Positions 17,336 through 26,239 of a stretch of 64,000 nucleotides of DNA are shown here, in pieces (position 1 is the stretch's first letter; every line of letters starts with the position of its first letter). Under the pieces are notes generated by a model, which was given only the letters and a program-made list of their open reading frames with translations, was not told the DNA's origin and searched no databases. The position numbers and the translations under genes were made by a program. This DNA is from Kordiimonas sp. SCSIO 12610 (GTDB taxonomy: Bacteria; Pseudomonadota; Alphaproteobacteria; Sphingomonadales; Kordiimonadaceae). The stretch is from contig NZ_CP073747.1 in the NCBI RefSeq assembly GCF_024398015.1, forward strand, positions 2,346,001 through 2,410,000, given 5' to 3'.

Positions 17336-18712
17336 ATGGATATAAATCGACGTCATTTCACCCTTCTTGCAGCTGCTTTTGCCTTTAGTGGATTAGCGAA
17401 ATGCACCAATGCCCGTGAACAGAACATGTCACAAATAGTTAAGGGCTACGGCGACCTAATCCCTGATCCTGACGGGCTGCTCGATCTACCAAAAGGGTTT
17501 TCTTATGAAATCATTTCCGCTTTCGGCGAAACCATGGATGACGGGCTAAAAGTACCAGACGCAGCCGACGGTATGGGCTGTATACCATTATCGGATACTT
17601 CTGTAGCCCTGATCAGGAACCACGAACTTAGAGTCAATAAATATGAAGAAGGCCCACAAACCGAAACAGTGAGCAAAATTACGAAAGCATTTGATTTCAT
17701 TGAAGATGATGACCTGGCTTTACCTGGTGGCACCAGTACACTCATTTATGACCTCGAACAAAATAAAGTAACACGGCAGTTCCTAAGCCTTTCGGGCACA
17801 ATTCGTAACTGTGCTGGCGGCGTTACTCCTTGGGGTAGCTGGCTAACCTGCGAGGAAGATGTTACAAAAGCGGGCGACGGTGTCACCAAAGACCACGGCT
17901 GGGTGTTTGAAGTTCCAGCCAGTTCAGAAACACTGATAGACCCGGTCCCCTTGAAGGACTTGGGGCGTTTCAACCATGAAGCCACCGCAGTAGACCCCGA
18001 AACCGGTATCGTTTACATGACGGAAGACCGGGATGACAGCCTGTTTTATCGTTTCATACCTGATACTTACGGCAAGTTGAACGAAGGTGGACGTTTGCAG
18101 GCGCTTGGGTTCAAAGACACTTCAATACCCTCTGATAGCCGTAACAGTGATACGCTTGTCTGGAAAACTGGTGATTGGCAGGATGCGATTTGGATCGACC
18201 TAGAGGATACCCACAGTCCTGAGGACGACCTTCGTAATAGAGGTCATGCCAAAGGTGCCGTTATCTTTGCTCGCGGCGAAGGTATTCACTGGGGTGATGA
18301 TGAACTCTATTTTTGCTGTACTTCCGGCGGTGAAGCGGGCCTGGGACAGATCATGCGCTACAAACCTTCACGAGATCAAGGGCTTGAGAATAAAGGCGCG
18401 AGCACAGGAAAAATTCAACTGTTTCTGGAATCAACTGACCCAACACACTTTAACTTCGGTGATAATTTAACGATCGCAAGCAATGGACATCTATTTGTGT
18501 GCGAGGACCAATATAGTTTCCTACCTGAAAATCATATTCGCGGTGTAACCAACAGCGGCGCGATCTATGACTTTGCCCGTATCCGCGTCGATACGGAACC
18601 CGCGGGGGCATGTTTTTCACCGGATGGTTCGATATTATTTGTTAACCTCTACAGTCCTGCAAAAACACTTGCAATCAAAGGCCCTTGGGCATCCGTATCA
18701 GAACAAGCTTAA
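17336..18712 (+). CDS. PhoX-like (DUF839) alkaline phosphatase family protein
   Basis: This 458-residue protein begins with a Tat-type leader (NRRHFTLLAAAFAFSG), then a propeller-like body. Family motifs include RNHELRVN near residue 100, GTIRNCAGGVTPWGSWLTCEED, RFNHEATAVDPETGIVYMTEDR and FVCEDQY. PhoX enzymes are periplasmic Ca/Fe-dependent phosphatases; related DUF839 proteins lack proven activity. A Cys after the leader (LAKCTNA) could allow lipidation. It lies between DUF1826 and the zinc-like ABC genes and ends before a hairpin. Confidence 0.85.
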   Translation: MDINRRHFTLLAAAFAFSGLAKCTNAREQNMSQIVKGYGDLIPDPDGLLDLPKGFSYEIISAFGETMDDGLKVPDAADGMGCIPLSDTSVALIRNHELRVNKYEEGPQTETVSKITKAFDFIEDDDLALPGGTSTLIYDLEQNKVTRQFLSLSGTIRNCAGGVTPWGSWLTCEEDVTKAGDGVTKDHGWVFEVPASSETLIDPVPLKDLGRFNHEATAVDPETGIVYMTEDRDDSLFYRFIPDTYGKLNEGGRLQALGFKDTSIPSDSRNSDTLVWKTGDWQDAIWIDLEDTHSPEDDLRNRGHAKGAVIFARGEGIHWGDDELYFCCTSGGEAGLGQIMRYKPSRDQGLENKGASTGKIQLFLESTDPTHFNFGDNLTIASNGHLFVCEDQYSFLPENHIRGVTNSGAIYDFARIRVDTEPAGACFSPDGSILFVNLYSPAKTLAIKGPWASVSEQA

Positions 18713-18748
18713 CGGGAAACGCAGTTCTGTTTCATGCAAAATCATGTT

Positions 18749-18780
18749 ATGGACATGGGATAACAACCATGTCCATTTTT
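18749..18780 (+). terminator. Rho-independent terminator after the PhoX-like gene
   Basis: A 10-bp perfect stem (ATGGACATGG/CCATGTCCAT) with an 8-base loop is followed by TTTTT. It separates the PhoX-like gene from the ABC genes; the TTG at 18779 lies at its edge, so ATG 18794 is the better ABC start. Confidence 0.8.
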
Positions 18781-18793
18781 GAGTTTTGATATT

Positions 18794-19465
18794 ATGACCA
18801 CCAAAACACCCTTGATTGATATCGTCAGCCTTCGCCATGCATTCGGGCAGAAGGAAGTCCTGTCAATCGATCAATGGTCAATGATTAAAGGTCAAAACCA
18901 ATTGCTGCTTGGTCCTTCAGGAAGCGGCAAAACCACTTTCCTTTCGATCATTACGGGCCTTTTAAAGCCGACAAGTGGCGATGTTTTCATTCATGCTGAA
19001 GGCAATGACCACAAGCTACCTCATGAACAAATTGAAAAACATATAGCAACGTTATTCGGGATTGTGTTTCAGGACCATCATTTAATATCAAGTTTGAACC
19101 TGGAAGATAATCTAAGACTAGCGCAGCAACTGTCGCAGAAAGGCATCGACAATGAGTGGTCAATGCACCTGCTCGAAAAATTGGGCCTATATTCAAGGCG
19201 CAAGGACAAGCCTGTTGCCTTCAGCCGGGGCGAAATACAGCGTGCTGCAATTGCCCGCGCTGCGGCAACAAGGCCTGCTATTTTAATTGCTGACGAACCG
19301 ACCTCCGCGCTTGATGACCGCAATAGCGAACAGGTTATGGATATCCTAACGGATTTATCATCACATGCTGGATCAACATTATTGGTTGCAACACACGATA
19401 AGCGAATAATGCCTTATTTTTCAGAACATTTGAAACTCAAGCACCATGCCGATGGGGGCCAATAA
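18794..19465 (+). CDS. ABC transporter ATPase, LolD/MacB-like, zinc-linked set
   Basis: This 223-residue ATPase has Walker A (LLLGPSGSGKTTFLS), Q-loop (IVFQDHHLISSLN), signature (FSRGEIQRAAIARA), Walker B (ILIADEPTSALD) and H-loop (VATHDKR). The signature Ser-Arg-Gly-Glu is slightly non-standard. It belongs with FtsX-type permeases. The gene order ATPase, FtsX-like permease, DUF3299 protein matches Zur-controlled sets known from Pseudomonas (PA4064-PA4066) and Vibrio. It overlaps the permease start by one base. Confidence 0.87.
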   Translation: MTTKTPLIDIVSLRHAFGQKEVLSIDQWSMIKGQNQLLLGPSGSGKTTFLSIITGLLKPTSGDVFIHAEGNDHKLPHEQIEKHIATLFGIVFQDHHLISSLNLEDNLRLAQQLSQKGIDNEWSMHLLEKLGLYSRRKDKPVAFSRGEIQRAAIARAAATRPAILIADEPTSALDDRNSEQVMDILTDLSSHAGSTLLVATHDKRIMPYFSEHLKLKHHADGGQ

Positions 19466-20805
19466 TGTGGATTGCATTTAAGCTTACCTGGGCAAATCTG
19501 ATCAGCCGACCATTATCAAGCTTGCTCACCATCATAACGCTTTCTGTTGCAGTCGCATTGATATCGCTTTTATTGCAGTTTTCAGCCATCGTTGAAGAAC
19601 GACTGGAGAAAGACACTGCAGGCATTGACTTAATCGTAGGGTCCAAGGGTAGCCCACTTCAGCTTATTTTATCTGCGCTGTTTCATGTTGATGTTCCCAC
19701 AGGCAATATTCCCCTTGCTGATGCACAGCCGATCATGAAACACCCAATGATCAAAAGCGCTACACCGCTCGCCCTCGGTGATAGTTTTCGTGGCTTTAGG
19801 GTTGTCGGCACTACACCAGACTTCATTACCCTGTATGGCGCTAAACTGACTGACGGACGCGTTTGGGAAAGTGCACAGGAGGTGATCATTGGATCCCGCC
19901 TTCAAAAAGAATTGGGTTTGGGTATAGGGCAGCAGTTTGTGACTGCCCACGGCCTCAACATATCTGACGGTGACATAAATCAGCACGCGCATGCCCCCTT
20001 TGAGGTTGTTGGAATTTTGGAGCAAACCAATAGTGTCATTGATCGCCTAATCGTCACCTCCGTAGACAGTGTATGGCGCGCACATGGCACCCTGCCGGAT
20101 CACGAGCATCATGATGATAATGAAGGGCACCACGAAGCTGACGATATTCACGAAGATCAAGATGCACACGATGAACACCAAGATGAACACGAAGAGCATG
20201 ACACACATCAAAACCGTGATGGAGAGCTAACAAATCTCAGAACTATCGACCCGGATGATTTGGAAATCACAGCCCTTTTAATTCAATATAGAACCCCTAT
20301 CGCGGCCGTAAGGCTTCCCCCAACCATCAACAGCCTCAAAGGCATACAAGCCGCAGTTCCCGCTATCGAAATTACCAGACTGTTTCGTCTTTCAGATGGC
20401 CTCGTGAACAGTACACAAATTCTAGGTTTCTTATTGGTCTTGATCGGCGGACTTGGTATTTTCGTTACCATGAGCAACACTGCAGCCCAGAAGGCGTATG
20501 ATATTGCGTTACTACGGTCGATGGGCGCCCGGCCAATTATAATCATGCTTCAACAGATAATCGAAGGCAGTATAATCGCCGCTTTAAGCGGTATTACAGG
20601 AGTAGCATTTGCCCATAGCCTGCTATTTTTCGCATCACAAATTTCTGCCCCCTTGCAGACAATCGGAATTGATGGTGGATTATTTTCCAGTTCCGAATAT
20701 TATCTGTTCTGGGCAACATTACTGATAGGCATAATCGCCTCGGCGTGGCCCGCGATTAAAAACTACAGATTGGACCCAATCATCCTACTTCAGAGAGGTC
20801 GTTAA
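19465..20805 (+). CDS. FtsX/MacB-like ABC permease with a His/Asp-rich loop
   Basis: This 446-residue protein has one N-terminal membrane helix (residues 18-42), a periplasmic domain and three C-terminal helices (about 315-340, 360-390, 410-430). The FtsX domain shows AYDIALLRSMGARPI. Between about residues 212 and 253 the periplasmic part holds a stretch in which nearly every second residue is His, Asp or Glu (for example HEHHDDNEGHHEADDIHED). Such stretches bind zinc or similar metals in many transporters. This supports a metal-linked role together with the DUF3299 gene two bases downstream. Confidence 0.86.
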   Translation: MWIAFKLTWANLISRPLSSLLTIITLSVAVALISLLLQFSAIVEERLEKDTAGIDLIVGSKGSPLQLILSALFHVDVPTGNIPLADAQPIMKHPMIKSATPLALGDSFRGFRVVGTTPDFITLYGAKLTDGRVWESAQEVIIGSRLQKELGLGIGQQFVTAHGLNISDGDINQHAHAPFEVVGILEQTNSVIDRLIVTSVDSVWRAHGTLPDHEHHDDNEGHHEADDIHEDQDAHDEHQDEHEEHDTHQNRDGELTNLRTIDPDDLEITALLIQYRTPIAAVRLPPTINSLKGIQAAVPAIEITRLFRLSDGLVNSTQILGFLLVLIGGLGIFVTMSNTAAQKAYDIALLRSMGARPIIIMLQQIIEGSIIAALSGITGVAFAHSLLFFASQISAPLQTIGIDGGLFSSSEYYLFWATLLIGIIASAWPAIKNYRLDPIILLQRGR

Positions 20806-20806
20806 A

Positions 20807-21328
20807 ATGAATATTGTTCAGAGTTTCATCATTACGACGATTTGTGTGCTTGGATTATCTATCACATCGCACGCCCAATTCTTTAAGCAAGAACGTGGCC
20901 TCGACCTTCTTGATGATGGGGAAACGCAAATCTGGCTCCCCGCACCACCACCGCCCGGAGCAATCGATTGGAATATATTGATTGATGTCGAAACCCGCGA
21001 AGAAGTTGTTGATGATTTTATCCAAGCCATTCCAACCTTCCCAGCTCATGTGAAGGTTCTTGATAAAACAACGGTTAAACTAAACGGCTATATGTTGCCC
21101 CTTGAAGCGGGTGACAAACAAAGTCATTTCATCCTACAGGCCTTTCCCCATTCATGTCCTTTTCACCTGGCTGGCGGCCCCGGCGGCTACGTTGAAATCA
21201 TGGCAGATATTCCGATAGAGTTCTCTTATGAACCTGTTTTGATTGAAGGATATTTTCAATTACTTGAGGATTTTTCAGGCGGCGTGTTTTATAGGATTAG
21301 CGCGGCAAGAGTAGTCAAACAAAAGTAA
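20807..21328 (+). CDS. DUF3299 family exported protein
   Basis: This 173-residue protein has a signal peptide (residues 1-23, ending SHAQ). The DUF3299 pattern is clear: IPTFPAHVKVLDKTTVKLNGYMLPLE followed by FILQAFPHSCPFHLAGGPGGYVEI (partly quoted). The SCPFH Cys-His pair is well placed for metal binding. The family accompanies ABC/FtsX genes in zinc-responsive loci; its biochemical role is not established. It follows the permease by one base, so the three genes form a tight operon. Confidence 0.84.
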   Translation: MNIVQSFIITTICVLGLSITSHAQFFKQERGLDLLDDGETQIWLPAPPPPGAIDWNILIDVETREEVVDDFIQAIPTFPAHVKVLDKTTVKLNGYMLPLEAGDKQSHFILQAFPHSCPFHLAGGPGGYVEIMADIPIEFSYEPVLIEGYFQLLEDFSGGVFYRISAARVVKQK

Positions 21329-21412
21329 ACTCAAAAATTTCATCCAAGTTTCTAAGCGGTTTTCGTTCATTCAGGGTTGGCTAACCTATGCCTTATGACT
21401 GAACAAAAATCA

Positions 21413-22126
21413 TTAGCCATAGACATACCCAAGGCCATGAACTGTTCTTATTACCGAGGGCTTTGATGGATCAGTTTCAATCTTGCGACGAAGCCTTGAA
21501 ATACGCAAATCTATTGATCGGTCAAAAGGCTCCCAACCTCTATCATGCGCTTGCTCCAACAGCTGATCTCGGCTTAATACTCGCCCCCTATTCTCAGCAA
21601 AAACACAAAGCAGCCTGTATTCCATTGCAGTGATCGGAATTGGCTCGCCTTGCCGATCATATAGTTTCGCTGTTCCCGTATCTAGGCGACAACCGCCAAA
21701 ATCTATGTCGCCCTCATTTTTACTGCCCTGGTGACTATCACCTTGTGGCACTTTACCCCGGCGAATTGCCGCTTTCACCCGTGCCTGTAATTCCCGAAGG
21801 TCCACGGGCTTAACCAGATAGTCATCAGCCCCAAGTTCCAAGCCCAATACTTTGTCAACAATTTCGCCAGCTGCCGTCAACATCATAACTGGAACATTTG
21901 ATCCTTTTCGTATCTCCCGCAAAGTCTCTAAGCCATCAACGCCGGGCATTCGAACATCCAGAATAATGAGGCTAGGTTCACTGGCACCCAGAAGCGAATT
22001 AAGAACGGATGCATTTTCTGCTTCATCCACCTTGTAACCACATTCCCCAAGATGATCTTTCAACATTTTACGGATTGGGGCTTCGTCATCACAAACAATG
22101 ATATGATCTGCGGATACCTGCATCAA
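21413..22126 (-). CDS. OmpR-family response regulator
   Basis: This 237-residue protein has a receiver domain (residues 6-120) with the acidic pair in VCDDEAP, phospho-acceptor Asp in LIILDVRMPGVDG, a Thr in MLTAAGE and Lys in DDYLVKPVD. A winged helix-turn-helix domain follows (residues 140-237; ITAMEYRLLCVFAENRGRVLSRDQLL, YVYG end). It overlaps the hybrid kinase by four bases and is co-transcribed. The linker (about 120-140) is rich in Gly/Gln/Ser. Signal and targets are unknown. Confidence 0.92.
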   Translation of the reverse strand: MMQVSADHIIVCDDEAPIRKMLKDHLGECGYKVDEAENASVLNSLLGASEPSLIILDVRMPGVDGLETLREIRKGSNVPVMMLTAAGEIVDKVLGLELGADDYLVKPVDLRELQARVKAAIRRGKVPQGDSHQGSKNEGDIDFGGCRLDTGTAKLYDRQGEPIPITAMEYRLLCVFAENRGRVLSRDQLLEQAHDRGWEPFDRSIDLRISRLRRKIETDPSKPSVIRTVHGLGYVYG

Positions 22127-24534
22127 TGCACCTCATCATTAGGTGATAATAGCGAAACAAGTTCCATGAGTTCTTCATTCAAAATCGGCTTTTCAATATG
22201 AGGGCGACCTGACATTTCAAAAAACTTCATGACTTTTTCACTCATCGCATCACCGGTGATAAATCCAATTCTGTCTACACACTCAGGTGCGATTACCTTT
22301 AAGGCCTGATAAAAATCTTCGCCGTCCATACCCGGCATTTTAAAATCACTTAATATAAGATCAAAGGTCTGGCTTTCGAGGATATTCAGCGCCGATTGCG
22401 GGCTAGTGCTTTGCATCGGCTGGAAGCCCTGTTCGGATAAAAGGTCGTAAATCAATTGCGCAACGCCCTCCTCGTCATCAACAATCAATACCGTCTTTTG
22501 TTTTGGCCCCTCGTCCATTTCTTCCGATACAGTTGCCGAACATATATATTCCTCTGACGCAGGTAATATCACTTTGAACATAGCCCCCTCGCCCGGCCTT
22601 GATATAAGCGTCAGTTCACCGTCATAACTGGTAATAATCCGGTGACTGAATGCCAAGCCTACCCCCGTTCCTTCACCAACTTCCTTGGTCGTGAAAAAGG
22701 GTTCGAAAATCCTGGTTTGTATTTTTTCAGGAATACCAAGGCCATTATCCTTAATCTCAACAATAACGCGGTCCGCTTTTTTATCGAAATACGAACAAAT
22801 ACTAAGCTGACCTCTATCCCCCAGATCTTTCAGGGCATGCCCCGCATTGACGATAAGGTTACTGAAAACTTGTGCCATTTGATCAAAGTCTGCATCGACA
22901 AGCGGAAGGGCTTGATCAAGGTTAGTATAAACCTGAGTTCCGTTCGCTTTAAGGCTATAGCTTGACACTTCCAATGCTGTATTAATGGCATCATTCAGTG
23001 AAAACGCGACCGTTTTAATTGGCCGTTGCCGGGCCATTGCCAAGAAAGTTTTAACAATTTTTGCTGCGCGCTCTGACGACTGGCGGATCAAGCCGATACG
23101 CTCATTAATGACAGGATCATCAACCTTGTCTTCCAACATCTGTGCGTATCCAAACACAACCGACAATGGGTTGTTTAATTCATGGGCAACACCAGCCAAA
23201 AGTTCACCAAGCGCAGACAATTTCTCATTTTGATGTGATATCGCTTGCTGTCTTTCAAGCTCTTTTTCAGTTTCAATCTGCTTTGTAACGTTTCGGCATG
23301 ATAACAAATATCCGCCTAACTCCGTCGCATGGGACGATCCCACAAGATAACGCCCATCGGCAGTTTCCAGTTTCAATCCCTTTGTATAAGACATTATCGC
23401 ATTCAGAACTGAAGCAATGAATTCAGGGCGTGTCACCCCCTCGGGCCATGAATAAAAACCCCTGTCAATAAGGCTGTTCAGAATGTGACTGGCGTGATCA
23501 CCGAACTCAGGCCTGTTGGTGCCCCAATAAATATCTGCCCAAGCCTTATTGGCAGCAACAAACCGCATGTCTTTGTCATAGAGGCATAGACCTTCATCAA
23601 GCGAGTGAATGGCATCCAAAAGCATAGTCTGTGCTTTTGCTTCGCTGTTTCGCTCCTCAGTAATATCAAGCAGGGTAATCAAATAACCACCAAGGCCTGT
23701 TCGTTTTATCGAAACCCGCAAGACCGCGCCGTCTCTGCGGTGAAAATCCATATTTTCGTTATAATTTTTTAACTGGTTTACGGTCGCGGCTGCAAATTCA
23801 TGAATGGAGGTCCCCTCAGGCGACTTGAAATACTCATATAATCTGCGCGCAAAATCATAAGCGCTTTCACCCACGCTGGGACCTTGTTCACCAGGCGGTA
23901 GCTGCATATCGATATATTGCTGATTACACAGAATAAACCGCAAATCTTCGTCCCATAGGGCTACCCCTTCCTCGAGAGCACCAACAGCATCATTGATTGT
24001 CTCCAGTTTCTTCTCGGCAGTCTTTTCAACTTCTTTTCTATCTGTAATATCGCGGAAACTTAATAAATACCCACCCAGTGACGTTTGGCGCGACGACACA
24101 CTCAGGTGCCTGCCATCAGCGCGTTCCAATTCAAGTTCCAAGGTACAGGACCGTATAAAATTACATATAAATTTCGCCATTCCCTCGGCATTTGTGCCAA
24201 TAGGTGCTACAAAAAATCCAGAGGAAAACACCTCTTTCCCTATTCCAAAGGCACTTTCCCCTGACCTTAGGGCACGGAAGTCATCCGGAAACGCGAGCTG
24301 ATTATATTGACGATTACAGAGGACAAAGTTCAGGTCCTTATCGTAGAGAGCGATCCCATCCTCCATGGCCTCAAAGATATCTTCGAGTAACGCACTAGAG
24401 GCATCACCGTGCGAGTGGGAAAAATGCTTATCTAACCCCTTTAAATTCGACGTTGCAGATACCTTATCATCAACCATCAAGAATAAATCACGATTGTCTT
24501 TACCAATAGCTTCTATCTTCATCTTAAACGCCAT
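22123..24534 (-). CDS. Hybrid histidine kinase with three tandem PAS domains
   Basis: From the ATG at 24534 the kinase is 803 residues. Three PAS repeats of one subtype follow each other (AMEDGIALYDKDLNFVLCN, ALEEGVALWDEDLRFILCN, SLDEGLCLYDKDMRFVAAN). Then come HisKA (phospho-His in AGVAHELNNPLSVVFG), HATPase_c (DNGLGIPEKI, GTGVGLAFSH) and a C-terminal receiver (LILSDFKMPGMDG). No membrane helix is evident, so it is probably cytosolic. The frame is open to 24669, but that extension overlaps a PEP-CTERM gene and has no family features. The final receiver suggests a phosphorelay with the co-transcribed OmpR-type regulator. Confidence 0.88.
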   Translation of the reverse strand: MAFKMKIEAIGKDNRDLFLMVDDKVSATSNLKGLDKHFSHSHGDASSALLEDIFEAMEDGIALYDKDLNFVLCNRQYNQLAFPDDFRALRSGESAFGIGKEVFSSGFFVAPIGTNAEGMAKFICNFIRSCTLELELERADGRHLSVSSRQTSLGGYLLSFRDITDRKEVEKTAEKKLETINDAVGALEEGVALWDEDLRFILCNQQYIDMQLPPGEQGPSVGESAYDFARRLYEYFKSPEGTSIHEFAAATVNQLKNYNENMDFHRRDGAVLRVSIKRTGLGGYLITLLDITEERNSEAKAQTMLLDAIHSLDEGLCLYDKDMRFVAANKAWADIYWGTNRPEFGDHASHILNSLIDRGFYSWPEGVTRPEFIASVLNAIMSYTKGLKLETADGRYLVGSSHATELGGYLLSCRNVTKQIETEKELERQQAISHQNEKLSALGELLAGVAHELNNPLSVVFGYAQMLEDKVDDPVINERIGLIRQSSERAAKIVKTFLAMARQRPIKTVAFSLNDAINTALEVSSYSLKANGTQVYTNLDQALPLVDADFDQMAQVFSNLIVNAGHALKDLGDRGQLSICSYFDKKADRVIVEIKDNGLGIPEKIQTRIFEPFFTTKEVGEGTGVGLAFSHRIITSYDGELTLISRPGEGAMFKVILPASEEYICSATVSEEMDEGPKQKTVLIVDDEEGVAQLIYDLLSEQGFQPMQSTSPQSALNILESQTFDLILSDFKMPGMDGEDFYQALKVIAPECVDRIGFITGDAMSEKVMKFFEMSGRPHIEKPILNEELMELVSLLSPNDEVH

Positions 24535-24575
24535 CACTGTCAAATTTGTTATGGATAGAGAAAAGGCCTCAGGTT

Positions 24576-25148
24576 CTAACCATTCCTTGCAGTCCCGATC
24601 GCGTTTTGTCGTATCCGGCGACGATACAAAAGCCCCGTTAAGGCAAAGCCTATAATCATCATCAGCCAAGTGGCCGGTTCAGGAACGGCACTAACATTTC
24701 GAATTAGCGTTCCTTTAAAGGTCTCAAAAGCATCGATACCTCCAAGATCTCGCGGGAAAAAAGTATCAATACGCTGTAAATTTATAACTCCATCCAAAAC
24801 AGTAAATGTAGCAAAAAAGGTGTCTGATATTGGTACTAAGCCGTCAACATCATGAAACGTGACAGTATTGGTATCCAGACCAGAAGGGCCAAACTGGGGA
24901 AGATAGAACAAATCATTTAGCCCAGGAGCAGTTCCAACCGTTAAACTGAACGAGTCCTCAGGGTTCAATCTACCGGGGCCCTCGAAGTCAAAAATAACTC
25001 GTACTGATGCTGCTTGAAGACCTACAAAATCAACATCCAGATCGTAATCGTTGTCAAATTGAAATGTGTATGTGGTTGCTGCATGCGCAGACACTGACAA
25101 TGTTATGAACAAGCCCGCAAACACTAGCATCTTTGTAATATGTTTCAT
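24576..25148 (-). CDS. PEP-CTERM exported protein (copy 1)
   Basis: From the ATG at 25148, preceded by GGAAGGA, the protein is 190 residues. It has a signal peptide (VSAHAA), a beta-rich body and a C-terminal sorting signal, VPEPATWLMMIIGFALTGLL followed by YRRRIR. This signal is recognised by exosortases, which cleave and anchor or release the protein at the outer envelope. The body does not resemble the two neighbouring copies, but its upstream region carries the same TATCAA-rich element. No exosortase is in the window. Confidence 0.82.
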   Translation of the reverse strand: MKHITKMLVFAGLFITLSVSAHAATTYTFQFDNDYDLDVDFVGLQAASVRVIFDFEGPGRLNPEDSFSLTVGTAPGLNDLFYLPQFGPSGLDTNTVTFHDVDGLVPISDTFFATFTVLDGVINLQRIDTFFPRDLGGIDAFETFKGTLIRNVSAVPEPATWLMMIIGFALTGLLYRRRIRQNAIGTARNG

Positions 25149-25206
25149 GACAGAATTCCTTCCAATCAAATGTTTCCTTGTCTGATGGCAGAAGTATGTA
25201 ACCCAG

Positions 25207-25250
25207 ATGTATCAATGGTATGTCGAGATATGTATCAATTGTATCAACCG
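25207..25250 (-). promoter_or_regulatory. TATCAA-rich element upstream of PEP-CTERM gene 1
   Basis: The element contains ATGTATCAATGGTATGTCGA followed by GATATGTATCAATTGTATCAA in two overlapping halves. The same stretch recurs at 26101 and 26993, each time upstream of a PEP-CTERM gene. On the coding strand it gives tandem TTGATACA units, like a multi-site operator. Confidence 0.55.
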
Positions 25251-25272
25251 TCGTTTCATCCATGATTTATAT

Positions 25273-25300
25273 AAAAAAACACCCCGACTATGTCGGGGCG
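25273..25300 (-). terminator. Terminator of PEP-CTERM gene 2
   Basis: The stem CCCCGAC/GTCGGGG with a 3-base loop is followed by seven T on the minus strand. Confidence 0.85.
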
Positions 25301-25346
25301 ATCAAAGTTTCAGGGAGTATGTTTGAAGAACAAAATCGAATAATAG

Positions 25347-26021
25347 TTAGCAGAGTTCGATATTACGGCGCCTGCGTAAACTTAATCCCACCCCTGCAAA
25401 GCCAATAATCATCATTAACCATGTCGCAGGCTCAGGAACTGCTGGAACTGTTGGCGAAAATGATCGAGCGAGAAGCAGGTTATCAAACCCGACAACGTCA
25501 TCAAGATTACTATCACCGATGAAATAGGAATTATAAAAAGTAAGCGAAGTAATCCCTTCCACAGACGTTAATCCAGAGAACAGGCTATTACGGCGCTCGC
25601 CGAAAAAGTCCTCTGCAATCAAATCCACATCGCCATTTGAGGTTGTAACCGTAAAGGTTGATCGCGCTTGCGTGCCCAAATCAAAAATATCAAGGCCAAC
25701 AGCATGTACAGGACTATCAAATTCGAATACGAAAGTGTTATCACCCTGAATTCCACTGTTTCCGATAGATATCCCATCCCCGAAGTTCACATCAATTCCC
25801 GCATCCTCGTCAAAGGTCCGGGCAAGGGCCGTTGAAAATGTTCCCGTACCAAAATCGATTGTGTCTCCATTATCGACAACAGTATCAAACGTGTTCAATA
25901 CCAGCCCCGTAACAGCGGCTTCAAAGTCCATTCGGTCCGAATAAAAAGTGGTTTGTGCAAATGCGTTACTCGATAGCCCAAAGGCTATAATAACGCTGAT
26001 CAAATAATATTTCAGTTTCAT
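25347..26021 (-). CDS. PEP-CTERM exported protein (duplicate copy A)
   Basis: This 224-residue protein has a signal peptide (ending NAFAQ) and a body starting TTFYSDRMDFEAAVTGLVLN. A beta-sandwich-like core (FVFEFDSPVHAVGLDIFDLG) follows, then VPEPATWLMMIIGFAGVGLS and an Arg-rich tail. It is nearly identical to the copy at 26240-26914 except for a variable patch near residues 70-85. The body resembles exported proteins that decorate or bind the extracellular matrix, by analogy only. Confidence 0.85.
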   Translation of the reverse strand: MKLKYYLISVIIAFGLSSNAFAQTTFYSDRMDFEAAVTGLVLNTFDTVVDNGDTIDFGTGTFSTALARTFDEDAGIDVNFGDGISIGNSGIQGDNTFVFEFDSPVHAVGLDIFDLGTQARSTFTVTTSNGDVDLIAEDFFGERRNSLFSGLTSVEGITSLTFYNSYFIGDSNLDDVVGFDNLLLARSFSPTVPAVPEPATWLMMIIGFAGVGLSLRRRRNIELC

Positions 26022-26100
26022 AATACATCTTCTTTCAGTCTTATCTTTTACTATTTCGCCAACTGTTTTTTGATGGCTTCGATAGCGTTTTAAGCGTGCG

Positions 26101-26144
26101 ATGTATCAATGGTATGTCGAGATATGTATCAATTGTATCAACCG
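26101..26144 (-). promoter_or_regulatory. TATCAA-rich element upstream of PEP-CTERM copy A
   Basis: Second copy of the TATCAA element, about 80 bases upstream of the copy A start at 26021. It is almost base-for-base equal to the copy at 25207. Confidence 0.55.
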
Positions 26145-26166
26145 TTGTTTCATCCATGATTTACAT

Positions 26167-26194
26167 AAAAAAACACCCCGACAATGTCGGGGCG
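26167..26194 (-). terminator. Terminator of PEP-CTERM copy B
   Basis: CCCCGAC/GTCGGGG stem with loop AAT and a T-run on the minus strand; duplicate of the hairpin at 25273. Confidence 0.85.
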
Positions 26195-26239
26195 ATCAAG
26201 GTTTCAGGGAGTATATTTGAAGAACCAGGTTAAAAATAG

